NCBI GenBank assembly: GCA_002354335.1
Contig: DELI01000023.1
Location: forward strand, 62,001-126,000
Length of the DNA: 64,000 bases
Source of the DNA: Sphingobacterium sp. UBA2700
GTDB lineage: Bacteria > Bacteroidota > Bacteroidia > Sphingobacteriales > Sphingobacteriaceae
Reading direction: 5' to 3'
Below the pieces are notes generated by a model that did no database searches, had not been told where the DNA came from, and worked only from the letters and a program-made list of their open reading frames with translations. Numbering within the stretch: position 1 is the first letter of the stretch; each line of letters opens with the position of its first letter. The position numbers and the translations under genes were made by a program. Below are positions 44,575 to 52,031 of the stretch, piece by piece.

Positions 44575-45808
44575 AGCTATTTAATTTTAAGGTATTTCTG
44601 TTTATCAGCTGTTGGAAGGTTAAAATGCCGTACATTAAATGCCGCGGATGATGATAGTTTTCTATCCTTGTTCCCTCCTCTTGTCGATTCATCTGTCTAT
44701 TTCCGTTGATTTTCCAAGGGCGATAGCGCAAATGATCAAGTATAAAATGTTGCTGCAAATACTGCAGTGTGTTCTGAAAAGTATCGTATGCCCATGCGTC
44801 AGCACGCTCCTCCATTAAAAGCAGGCATCCGACCATAACTTCCTCTTGTGCCCAAAGGACTTTGTCTAGGAGGAACCTATTTTCCTTCGCATGATCCAAG
44901 CAGTGGAAGAAACCACCAAACAGGTCGTCCTTTGCTACCTCTACATGAAATTTAAAGCGAGAGGCGGCAAGATCGAAGAGTTCCTGATCCTGTCGGCGCT
45001 TCGCCTCGTCCATAATCATCCACAAGGTTTCAATTGCATGACCGATGTAGACAAACTGGTCTAAATTTTCGCCAAGCGCGCTGCCCGTTTTGCTTCGCAG
45101 CTCGGGCATGAGATTCAATTCTGCATCATAGTGCTTCTGCAGCAGGGCTTCCAAACAATAATCTGAAATCTCTTCGAGTTCCGCATCGTCTTGAAGACGC
45201 AGCAGGGTCGTACATAAGTGCAATACAATCATGTAATGCCCCAATATCTCTTCCGCTTCGGGATAATCTTTCGTAGGTGAATACTCCAAAAGATAGCGAT
45301 ATTCTTTGGTTTGATAAAGCGCAAAAGCTTCTTGTAGGATATTTTTTGCTTCGAGCCAGGCATCTTGTTCGCCACTGGCATCAGAATAAGCGGCCAGCGC
45401 TTCTGCGACGAAGAGATTTCCGTAGATATCCCCTTCTCTTTCTTTCAGGTCATTTCCTTCCCTGTCGTAAGACCAAGGCCAGAAATGTGCCTGTGTATCT
45501 TTTGCCTGATACAGTAGCTTCAGCGTTTGTTTTGCACGCTCCAAATACAGCGGATTCGGATCTGAGACTTTGTACAGATAGGAATAGACCCAGGTGCCTC
45601 TCGCATCATACCAAGTGCGCTTATTACTGCTACGTCGTTCGCCATGGTAGCTGGTATTCCAAAAGTAGCCACCATGTTCCTGATCATATAGGTATTCATT
45701 GATAAAAGGCAGGTAGTCTTCGAACAGGTACTTTTTATACTGTTCGAGCATCTTATTTAGCGTTTCATTGTTTAACGCCGTCTGCCTATTTATCTGTATG
45801 CTATTCAT
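44564..45808 (-). CDS. AGE family sugar 2-epimerase
   Basis: A 414-residue cytoplasmic (alpha/alpha)6-barrel epimerase of the N-acylglucosamine 2-epimerase / cellobiose 2-epimerase / mannose isomerase superfamily. Markers are GGYFWNTSYHGE near residue 45, RTWYDARGTWVYSYLY near 65 (Arg of the active site), YIGHAIETLWMI near 245 (catalytic His) and LDKVLWAQEEVMVGCLLL near 315 (Trp-Ala-Gln and Glu). The second catalytic His is expected in HHPRHLMYG. It could act on GlcNAc/ManNAc or on neutral sugars; sequence alone does not decide. It lies 10 nt after the symporter and overlaps the next gene. An alternative ATG at 45751 would remove 19 N-terminal residues outside the fold. Confidence 0.9.
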   Translation of the reverse strand: MNSIQINRQTALNNETLNKMLEQYKKYLFEDYLPFINEYLYDQEHGGYFWNTSYHGERRSSNKRTWYDARGTWVYSYLYKVSDPNPLYLERAKQTLKLLYQAKDTQAHFWPWSYDREGNDLKEREGDIYGNLFVAEALAAYSDASGEQDAWLEAKNILQEAFALYQTKEYRYLLEYSPTKDYPEAEEILGHYMIVLHLCTTLLRLQDDAELEEISDYCLEALLQKHYDAELNLMPELRSKTGSALGENLDQFVYIGHAIETLWMIMDEAKRRQDQELFDLAASRFKFHVEVAKDDLFGGFFHCLDHAKENRFLLDKVLWAQEEVMVGCLLLMEERADAWAYDTFQNTLQYLQQHFILDHLRYRPWKINGNRQMNRQEEGTRIENYHHPRHLMYGILTFQQLINRNTLKLNSYEK

Positions 45809-45818
45809 TTTTATAGTA

Positions 45819-47288
45819 TTATTCTTCGTTGATGGCTTCTAAGAGTTTCTCCGTCTTTTCAGGTACGGGGCTTTTAACCACAAATGCGTAGCCGATATAA
45901 AGTACCAGCGACGTAATCAGTGGTCCGGCTAACTCGACCGCCAATCCTGTACCTCCGATGAGCTTTAGGATGACGAAGGTTGCTAAACCTCCTATGATAG
46001 AGAGCAGTGCCGCTGTACTCCCGCTGTGTCTGAAATAGGGCAAAAGACCGAGAATCATCGGGATGGAAATAGGACCTAATAAGGCTGCGAACCAAGATAC
46101 AATAAGACCAATAACACCACCGAATGTCTGTGCGTTGAAGGCGATAATGATGGTTAAAACCAGAAAACTAAAGGTCGTGATACGTGCCGTGAGCAACATT
46201 TTCTTCTTATCAAATGTCTTCACTTTCTTAATCATTACGGGCAGTATATCACGTGTAATCACAGAAGAGATGGTATTTGCATCCGATGAGGTCATTGATA
46301 ATGTTGTCGAGAATAACGATGCAACTAACAAGCCTAGAAGCCCCGGAGGTAGAAACTCCATTGCCATTAAGGAATAGGACGTCTCCGGCTTTTCTAAATT
46401 CGGGAAGAATATAGGCGCAGCGAACATTGGGTAGAAAAGGATCAACGGCCAAACAAGGTAAAGGATTGCGGAAAGGATGGCCGCCTTTTTGGCGTCTTTG
46501 CCCGACGGCGATGAAATAAAGCGCGTCGCGAGGTTCCAGGTTCCGCCACTGTAGCTGAAGAAGTTGATCACTAAAAATGCCATCGCAAAGCCTACCGTAT
46601 AGGGCGAGTTGAAAAAATTGCTATTTTCCGGCGGCAGACGATCCCACATGGTAAACACACCGGATGCCCCGTCGCCCAAGTGCATTAAGACTACGAAAAA
46701 CATGACTAAGCCGGAAGCTACCTGGATGAGAAATGACATGAAGTCGTTTAGTACATCGGCCCACAGGCCTCCTAACGTCACATAGAATAAGGTCACTACC
46801 CCGGAAAGAATAATACCTGTAACGATAGGAACGCCCATGAACGCGTTTAATAAGATCCCTACTGCTGCCCATTTAGCTCCAACATCAAATAACTTAACAA
46901 TTACTCCGCACCAAGCCATTAATTGTTGAACTGGCAGGTTGTATCGAGTCGCTAAGTATTCTGTTGGCGATTGTATACCGGTTTTTGTTCGCAGCCTTGC
47001 CCATCGGGGTGCAATAAAGACGATTGTTCCGATCATGGCAATTGCGATCGTCAAAGCCCACCAAACGTACATTACAAATCCGTGGGTGTAGGCGATAGAT
47101 GCATACGCCACGAAAACTGCGCCGCTATAGCCGGAGACGTGATGTGATATTCCCGACAACCACCAAGGGAGCTTCCCTCCTGCGGTAAAGAAGTCGGCGG
47201 ATGAAGATACCTTGAAGTAACTGTAGATACCGATCCCAATCAGGAGAATGAAAAATACGACAATGACGATATAATCAATGGGCTGCAT
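45819..47288 (-). CDS. SSS family sodium:solute symporter
   Basis: A 489-residue inner-membrane protein with about 13 helices. The start DYIVIVVFFILLIGIGIYSYFK and FFTAGGKLPWWLSGISHHVSGYSG (helix 1-2, including the Na2-site helix) are typical of the solute:sodium symporter family, as is SLFSTTLSMTSSDANTISSVI in helix 8 with the serine-threonine pair for sodium. Family members carry sugars, sialic acids, myo-inositol or amino acids. As first gene of an operon with an AGE epimerase and two Gfo/Idh enzymes, it probably imports a sugar or amino sugar. A candidate LacI operator lies 58-71 nt upstream (47346-47359). Confidence 0.93.
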   Translation of the reverse strand: MQPIDYIVIVVFFILLIGIGIYSYFKVSSSADFFTAGGKLPWWLSGISHHVSGYSGAVFVAYASIAYTHGFVMYVWWALTIAIAMIGTIVFIAPRWARLRTKTGIQSPTEYLATRYNLPVQQLMAWCGVIVKLFDVGAKWAAVGILLNAFMGVPIVTGIILSGVVTLFYVTLGGLWADVLNDFMSFLIQVASGLVMFFVVLMHLGDGASGVFTMWDRLPPENSNFFNSPYTVGFAMAFLVINFFSYSGGTWNLATRFISSPSGKDAKKAAILSAILYLVWPLILFYPMFAAPIFFPNLEKPETSYSLMAMEFLPPGLLGLLVASLFSTTLSMTSSDANTISSVITRDILPVMIKKVKTFDKKKMLLTARITTFSFLVLTIIIAFNAQTFGGVIGLIVSWFAALLGPISIPMILGLLPYFRHSGSTAALLSIIGGLATFVILKLIGGTGLAVELAGPLITSLVLYIGYAFVVKSPVPEKTEKLLEAINEE

Positions 47289-47345
47289 AAGGCTGATAAT
47301 AATTTAAATTATAATTGTAGATGCGTGCGACAGTGCTGTCTTACT

Positions 47346-47359
47346 GTGTACGTACCCGA
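47346..47359. promoter_or_regulatory. Candidate LacI operator between symporter and M20 genes
   Basis: GTGTACGTACCCGA, near-palindromic (GTACGTAC core). It is 13 of 14 identical to 40902-40915. Placed between divergent genes, it could control the symporter operon and the amidohydrolase together. Confidence 0.55.
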
Positions 47360-47412
47360 ATATAAGATTAATTTGAAAGGCTTGCAAGATATTTTTGAAT
47401 TTATTTTTAAAT

Positions 47413-47420
47413 TTACTTTG
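47413..47420 (+). promoter_or_regulatory. Candidate -7 box for the M20 gene
   Basis: TTACTTTG, one mismatch to TAnnTTTG, with a TTTTTG about 15 nt upstream. It would give a leader near 60 nt for a start at 47490. Confidence 0.35.
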
Positions 47421-47489
47421 GCTTCGAAATACAAGATAGGTATTTACAAGCTCATCTACAATATTGAAAATCAGAAAAGTACAAAAAGC

Positions 47490-48680
47490 ATGATCCCTAT
47501 TGAATATATTCAAAAGCAGGATAAGCATATCCTAGAAAAAGTCGTTCAATGGCGCCGACACCTACATCAGCATCCGGAGCTATCTTTTGAGGAAAAAGAG
47601 ACAACAAAATATATCGCTTCAGTGCTTGATGAAATGGGTATTCCCTATGAACAGGTATCCCCTACGGGACTTATTGGGTTTATTCGTGGGAATGGTTCAT
47701 CCGAAAAAAGCGTCGCACTACGAGCCGATATTGACGCATTGCCCATTACGGAAGAGAACCAGCATGGGTATGCTTCTTTAAATAAAGGCGTGATGCATGC
47801 ATGCGGTCATGACTTTCATAGTTCGAACCTGTTGGGTGTTGCTTCTTTGCTGAATGAGATTAAGCACACTTTGAATGGAAATGTGGTTTTGATCTTCCAA
47901 GCGGCAGAGGAAAGAATTCCAGGCGGAGCGTCGGCAATCGTGGAGTCCGGTATTCTGGATCGCTATCAAGTTCAAAAAGTAATTGGGCAGCATGTATCGC
48001 CACAGTTGCCGTTGGGGACTTTCGGTTTTAAGTCGGGATATGCGATGGCATCCAGTGATGAGATCTATATTGATATTATGGGGCGAGGTGGGCATGGCGC
48101 TCAACCGCAGCTGAATATTGATCCGGTTATTATCTCGGCGCAGTTATTAGTTGCTTTGCAACAAGTCGTTTCCCGCTATGCTGACCCCAGGATTCCATCT
48201 GTTCTATCCTTTGGAAAAGTAATTGCGGATGGCGCAGCGAACGTGATCCCTACGACCGCCCATTTAGCTGGGACTTTCCGGACGACCGACGAACAATGGA
48301 GAGCATCGGCACTAGCGAAAATTGAGAATATGATCGTTCAGACGGTAGATGCATATGGTGCTTCGGCAAAGATCGAAATAAAGCGCGGCTATCCGACCTT
48401 ATATAATGACCCTGAACTCACAACTGAAATGCAGCAGCTTGCGACCAATTTATACGGTGCTGAAAATAGCTTATCCGTTCCGACCTGGATGGCATCCGAA
48501 GACTTCGCGTATTACGCGCAGCAGTATCCTGCTTTATTCTATTTTGTAGGAACGAGAAATGAAGAGAAGGGAATTGTTTCGGAATTACACACGCCGACTT
48601 TCGATATCGACGAAACGATCTATGAAAGATCAGTTGAGTTTATGTTTAAAGGTGCAGTTTCCGTGTTGCAGGATTTGTAA
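47490..48680 (+). CDS. M20 family amidohydrolase (N-acyl amino acid / hippurate hydrolase type)
   Basis: A 396-residue zinc amidohydrolase, cytoplasmic. Metal-binding and catalytic motifs are present: VALRADIDALPI, MHACGHDFHSSNLLG (HACGHD), AAEERIPGGA (Glu pair), and GQHVSPQLP; the dimerisation domain includes RGGHGAQPQ and the last metal ligand is in MASEDFAYY. It cleaves an acyl group from an amino acid or related amine. Start choice: the frame is open from 47325, but residues before 47490 do not look like the family, a -7 box lies inside them, and the fold begins IEYIQKQDKHILEKVVQWRR. Divergent from the symporter, it may deacylate the imported compound. The stop codon sits within a 10-bp stem-loop. 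Confidence 0.9.
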   Translation: MIPIEYIQKQDKHILEKVVQWRRHLHQHPELSFEEKETTKYIASVLDEMGIPYEQVSPTGLIGFIRGNGSSEKSVALRADIDALPITEENQHGYASLNKGVMHACGHDFHSSNLLGVASLLNEIKHTLNGNVVLIFQAAEERIPGGASAIVESGILDRYQVQKVIGQHVSPQLPLGTFGFKSGYAMASSDEIYIDIMGRGGHGAQPQLNIDPVIISAQLLVALQQVVSRYADPRIPSVLSFGKVIADGAANVIPTTAHLAGTFRTTDEQWRASALAKIENMIVQTVDAYGASAKIEIKRGYPTLYNDPELTTEMQQLATNLYGAENSLSVPTWMASEDFAYYAQQYPALFYFVGTRNEEKGIVSELHTPTFDIDETIYERSVEFMFKGAVSVLQDL

Positions 48681-48692
48681 GACGGAAACTGC
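48654..48692. terminator. Stem-loop spanning the M20 stop codon
   Basis: Perfect 10-bp arms GCAGTTTCCG / CGGAAACTGC (48654-48663, 48683-48692), 19-nt loop with the TAA. Only 25 nt separate the convergent M20 and DHDPS-like genes; no T-run. A shared, factor-dependent terminator is likely. Confidence 0.5.
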
Positions 48693-48705
48693 TCCTATAA
48701 TAGGA

Positions 48706-49770
48706 CTAAGCGTTATCTTTCGCTAGGAATGATTTGACGAACGCGTCATCATTCAATTCCGGATAATTATCGTAGACACGAGAGATCTCCTCGGCCTGCC
48801 CTTCTGACAATACTTCATCGGGATTTAGACACCAGATGCCCTTCAATAGGCCTTGACGACGCAGTACCTCATGGATACCCGGAATACATCCATGAAAATC
48901 GTGAGCAGGATCGAAGAATGCCGCATTGCTGTCTGTAACTTTCACACCTTTGCTCAATAAAGCATTTAAATGATGATAATCTTTGGAGGCTTTCGCTTGC
49001 TTAATCTGCTGCATTAAATCTACAGCCTTTTTTGTCCATACCGCCCAGTGGCCCAATAGCCCACCGCGGAAGTCGATCGACTTGCTCAATCCATCTACCT
49101 GGAAATCATATGTTGTCAATAGGTCAACGACGATATTGTCATCATTTCCTGTGTACATTGCGACATCATCAGCACGCGATGAGCTTGCCAATGCGCGCAT
49201 CACGTCTAAAGTCTGGTATCTATTGAAAGATGCACATTTGATAGCTTCGACGCCTTCGATCTCGACAAAGGAGCGCCAAAACTCGTAAGAGAAGATACGG
49301 CCGCCCACTGAAGGCTGTAAGTAGAATCCGAATACCGGAATAACCTGTGCCACTTTGCGCACGCGCTCCAAGATGGCTTCCTCCGTCCAGCCCTGTAGCC
49401 CTCCCATACTTAGCAATCCGATGTCATATCCTAATTCCACAGCGATTGCCGCTTCCTCGAGTGCTTGTTCCGTAGGCCCGCAGATGCCTGCGATTTTAAG
49501 GAAAGGACGATCTAGATTTGCTTTATCAATTTCCTCCGCAGCGAGTTCCAATACCTTGCGGAATAAATTGATATTAGGATCGCGAATCTCGAACTGCGTA
49601 GAGTGCACAGCTACCGCAACTCCGCCCGCGCCAGACTCCATATAATACCGCGTTAGGCGTCGCTGGCTTGCTTCGTCCAAAGTACGGTCTTCATTCAATG
49701 CTAATGGATGCGCAGGAAAGACCTGCCCTTCCATTAAGAAATCCTTTAATTCTTTTGTCAGCTTTTTCAT
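48706..49770 (-). CDS. Atypical dihydrodipicolinate synthase family aldolase
   Basis: A 354-residue TIM-barrel class I aldolase/dehydratase. The Schiff-base Lys178 (VEAIKCASF) and the phenolic Tyr150 (FGFYLQP) are where the family has them. The substrate carboxylate motif GTTGE is absent: the strand reads GAGGVAVAVHSTQFE (residues 47-61), so the substrate head group differs from a plain pyruvate-type ligand. It is longer than usual (family ~300), with a C-terminal helical extension. It is last in the SusC operon. Start: the ATG at 49770 overlaps the SDR stop as TAATG; an upstream in-frame start inside the SDR gene is not credible. It probably splits or dehydrates a sugar acid; exact product unknown. 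Confidence 0.85.
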   Translation of the reverse strand: MKKLTKELKDFLMEGQVFPAHPLALNEDRTLDEASQRRLTRYYMESGAGGVAVAVHSTQFEIRDPNINLFRKVLELAAEEIDKANLDRPFLKIAGICGPTEQALEEAAIAVELGYDIGLLSMGGLQGWTEEAILERVRKVAQVIPVFGFYLQPSVGGRIFSYEFWRSFVEIEGVEAIKCASFNRYQTLDVMRALASSSRADDVAMYTGNDDNIVVDLLTTYDFQVDGLSKSIDFRGGLLGHWAVWTKKAVDLMQQIKQAKASKDYHHLNALLSKGVKVTDSNAAFFDPAHDFHGCIPGIHEVLRRQGLLKGIWCLNPDEVLSEGQAEEISRVYDNYPELNDDAFVKSFLAKDNA

Positions 49771-50792
49771 TAGAATTGTCCCCCTCTTTCCTGGAAGTGC
49801 GTCGGTTTGCCGAACTCTTCGCCTCCATTTTGAATCCAAGCAGCATTAAGCTCGATCACTTCTCTGATTGTAACCTTTGGATAACCAAATAAGCGATGGC
49901 ACTCCGAAGCATTATTCAATAAAGCAGTTCCTTCGGCTTCATGAACAAACTTTGCTTCTTTGCGAAATAGCTTAGCGAATTCCTTAGCTACCCATTTCGT
50001 AGAAAGAGTTTCAGGACCCGTCACGTTTAATATCTTCGCCGGCGATTCACAATGCAATAAAGAACGGATAGCAATTTCATTGGCATCACCCTGCCAGATC
50101 ACATTCACATTCTCCGTGCGTAAATCGATAGGCTTTTCATTCCATACGGACTTTCCGATCTCCATAATCACACCATAACGGAAGTCAACAGCGTAATTTA
50201 AACGATAAATTAGCATGGCTGTACTGTTCTTCTTAGCGAAATATTGGAATACACGCTCGCGCCCTAAGCAAGATTGCGCATACTCTCCGATAGGTTCTGG
50301 AACAGCATCCTCGTCAACACCACCCTCATTTAATTTCACAAAAGGAAGTATATTGCCTGAGGAGAAGGCAACGATCTTTGCGTTTTTGAATTTCTCAGAA
50401 ACACGGCCCGGCAGATAAGTATTCATCGCCCAAGTAAAATCCTCATTACCAACAGTGCCGAATTTATGGCCTGCCAGGTAAATTACATTGGCGACATCCG
50501 GCAAATTAAACAGCTGTTCGTCGTTCAACAAATCACATGCGATGGCGATAATTCCGCTCTCTTCGACCTGGCTCTTCGCCTTCGGATCTGAGAAACGGGA
50601 TACTCCATAAACTTTATTGTCTTTACCTGCTAATTTCAACGCATCAACTAAAAGCTTGCCCATGCTCACCCCCATCTTGCCTGCTATGCCCAATAGCATG
50701 ATATCACCCTCAATCTGCTTTACGTCTTCCACTAATTCTTTAGAAGGTACAGCGTATTTTTCTTCCAATTTTTTTAAATCCATAACAAACAT
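49770..50792 (-). CDS. SDR-like NAD-dependent epimerase/dehydratase with YxxxC
   Basis: A 340-residue extended SDR-like protein. Rossmann glycine motif LLGIAGKMGVSMG at residues 34-45. Where the catalytic pair YxxxK is expected the sequence is YAQSCLGRER, Tyr171 with Cys175 in place of Lys. Further family features are VIYLAGHKFGT, VAFSSGNILPF and the RLNYAVDFRYGV strand. Loss of the Lys suggests changed chemistry or a non-redox role. An ATG at 50792 directly abuts the upstream stop; the ATG at 50783 is an alternative. Translationally coupled on both sides (TAATG downstream). It presumably converts the same sugar derivative as the neighbouring aldolase. Confidence 0.85.
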   Translation of the reverse strand: MFVMDLKKLEEKYAVPSKELVEDVKQIEGDIMLLGIAGKMGVSMGKLLVDALKLAGKDNKVYGVSRFSDPKAKSQVEESGIIAIACDLLNDEQLFNLPDVANVIYLAGHKFGTVGNEDFTWAMNTYLPGRVSEKFKNAKIVAFSSGNILPFVKLNEGGVDEDAVPEPIGEYAQSCLGRERVFQYFAKKNSTAMLIYRLNYAVDFRYGVIMEIGKSVWNEKPIDLRTENVNVIWQGDANEIAIRSLLHCESPAKILNVTGPETLSTKWVAKEFAKLFRKEAKFVHEAEGTALLNNASECHRLFGYPKVTIREVIELNAAWIQNGGEEFGKPTHFQERGGQF

Positions 50793-52025
50793 TTATGATA
50801 ATACTAATACTTTAAAATTCAATACCGCTAAGCCGATCACCAACAGTAGACCCAATAATCCAACTATCTTCTGAAACATATTATTCTTATGCTCGCCCAT
50901 GATATCTTCACTGTTGGCAATCCAATAAATCGCTATTCCGGTAAATGGCACCAAGAATATCGTGACACTTTGCGCTAGTACAATAAGCTCTAGTGGAAGC
51001 TTGCTAAACAATAAGGAAATGATTGCTCCGAAAACCATGACAATCGCAATCAGCATCTTGACGTATTTATTGTTCAAGTTTCCTTTCAAGCCAATAGCGT
51101 CTCCTAGCATAGAACCTCCAAGGGCGGCATTCCCAATTAGTGAGGAGAACGAAGCACCGAATAATCCTATCAGAAACAGGTGGCTAGCGTTCGATCCAAA
51201 TAGCGGCTCTAATGCCATCGCCATTTCTGATGCCGAGTTAACTTTCAATCCTTTTGGATGAAGTACGGACGCCGCGCAGATTAACACAACTGCACTCATG
51301 ATTCCTAATATCAATATCCCTATGGTGCTACTTAGTTGTGCATGCTTATCTTCCGAGAGTTGCTCGCCTGCAACAGAACCATTCGCTTTCCTCTTTTCCT
51401 GAACCAAATAAGATTGATAAAATGCCCCTACCAATGAAAAACAAGAAGCAATAAAGGCTACGATCAAACCGGTCGAACCGCTAGGAATATGCGGAATCAA
51501 ACCATCAGCAATATGGCTGAACGAAGGCTGAATCAATAGCAATGTCAACACAAAACTGAAAAGCATCAGGATCACTAACCCCAGCATCACTTTTTCCAAT
51601 ACCTGATAAAAGGATCTGAAGAACAGTAATAAGATACCCGCCAAGTTGAATACGATGATCCAGATCTTTGCATCAGTATCTGTAGCTTCCCCCATCGCAA
51701 TCCCAACACCTGTGGAATTCCCCGCTTGAAAGGAGATGGCGACAAGAAAGATTCCTGCACCGATAAAGATACTTCCGAACTTCCCTATCTTTTTGCGAAT
51801 CAACGTTAATAGCGAGTCTGTGTTATATTGCCCGATTCTAGCACTCATATTCGTAAATATGAGCATGAAGAATATGGCAAGTATGATAACCCAGATGAGC
51901 TCAAAGCCATAGTCTGCTCCCATTTTGGAAGTAATCGTCATCTTACTAGGCCCAAAAACAAGAGCGGCTGTTACAATCCCCGGACCTAATATGGATAGGC
52001 CTTTTAATAACCAGTTTTTATTCAT
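50793..52025 (-). CDS. Nramp-fold transporter lacking the metal-binding motifs
   Basis: A 410-residue inner-membrane protein with about 11 helices, recognisable as Nramp by SILGPGIVTAALV in helix 1 and overall layout. The metal-site residues are missing: the helix-1 DPGN reads GPSK (residues 25-28), and the helix-6 MPH motif reads YQS (203-205). Without Asp, Asn, Met and His, divalent metal transport by the known mechanism is unlikely. The gene lies between a PQQ dehydrogenase and an SDR/aldolase pair, so I infer import of an organic product such as a sugar acid or keto sugar. It starts 6 nt after the PQQ gene stop. Annotation pipelines would probably call it a Mn/Fe transporter. Confidence 0.85.
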   Translation of the reverse strand: MNKNWLLKGLSILGPGIVTAALVFGPSKMTITSKMGADYGFELIWVIILAIFFMLIFTNMSARIGQYNTDSLLTLIRKKIGKFGSIFIGAGIFLVAISFQAGNSTGVGIAMGEATDTDAKIWIIVFNLAGILLLFFRSFYQVLEKVMLGLVILMLFSFVLTLLLIQPSFSHIADGLIPHIPSGSTGLIVAFIASCFSLVGAFYQSYLVQEKRKANGSVAGEQLSEDKHAQLSSTIGILILGIMSAVVLICAASVLHPKGLKVNSASEMAMALEPLFGSNASHLFLIGLFGASFSSLIGNAALGGSMLGDAIGLKGNLNNKYVKMLIAIVMVFGAIISLLFSKLPLELIVLAQSVTIFLVPFTGIAIYWIANSEDIMGEHKNNMFQKIVGLLGLLLVIGLAVLNFKVLVLS

Positions 52026-52031
52026 TGTTAT

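Noticed and set aside
47325..47489. N-terminal extension of the M20 amidohydrolase
   Set aside because: It includes the candidate operator at 47346 and a -7 box, and the residues do not belong to the fold.
38710..48680. Complete sialic-acid catabolic cluster
   Set aside because: An AGE epimerase, SSS symporter and NagB-like protein are present, but there is no standard lyase in the regulon and NagB is atypical.
49771..49839. N-terminal extension of the DHDPS-like protein
   Set aside because: It lies inside the SDR gene in another frame; the TAATG overlap start at 49770 is the natural one.
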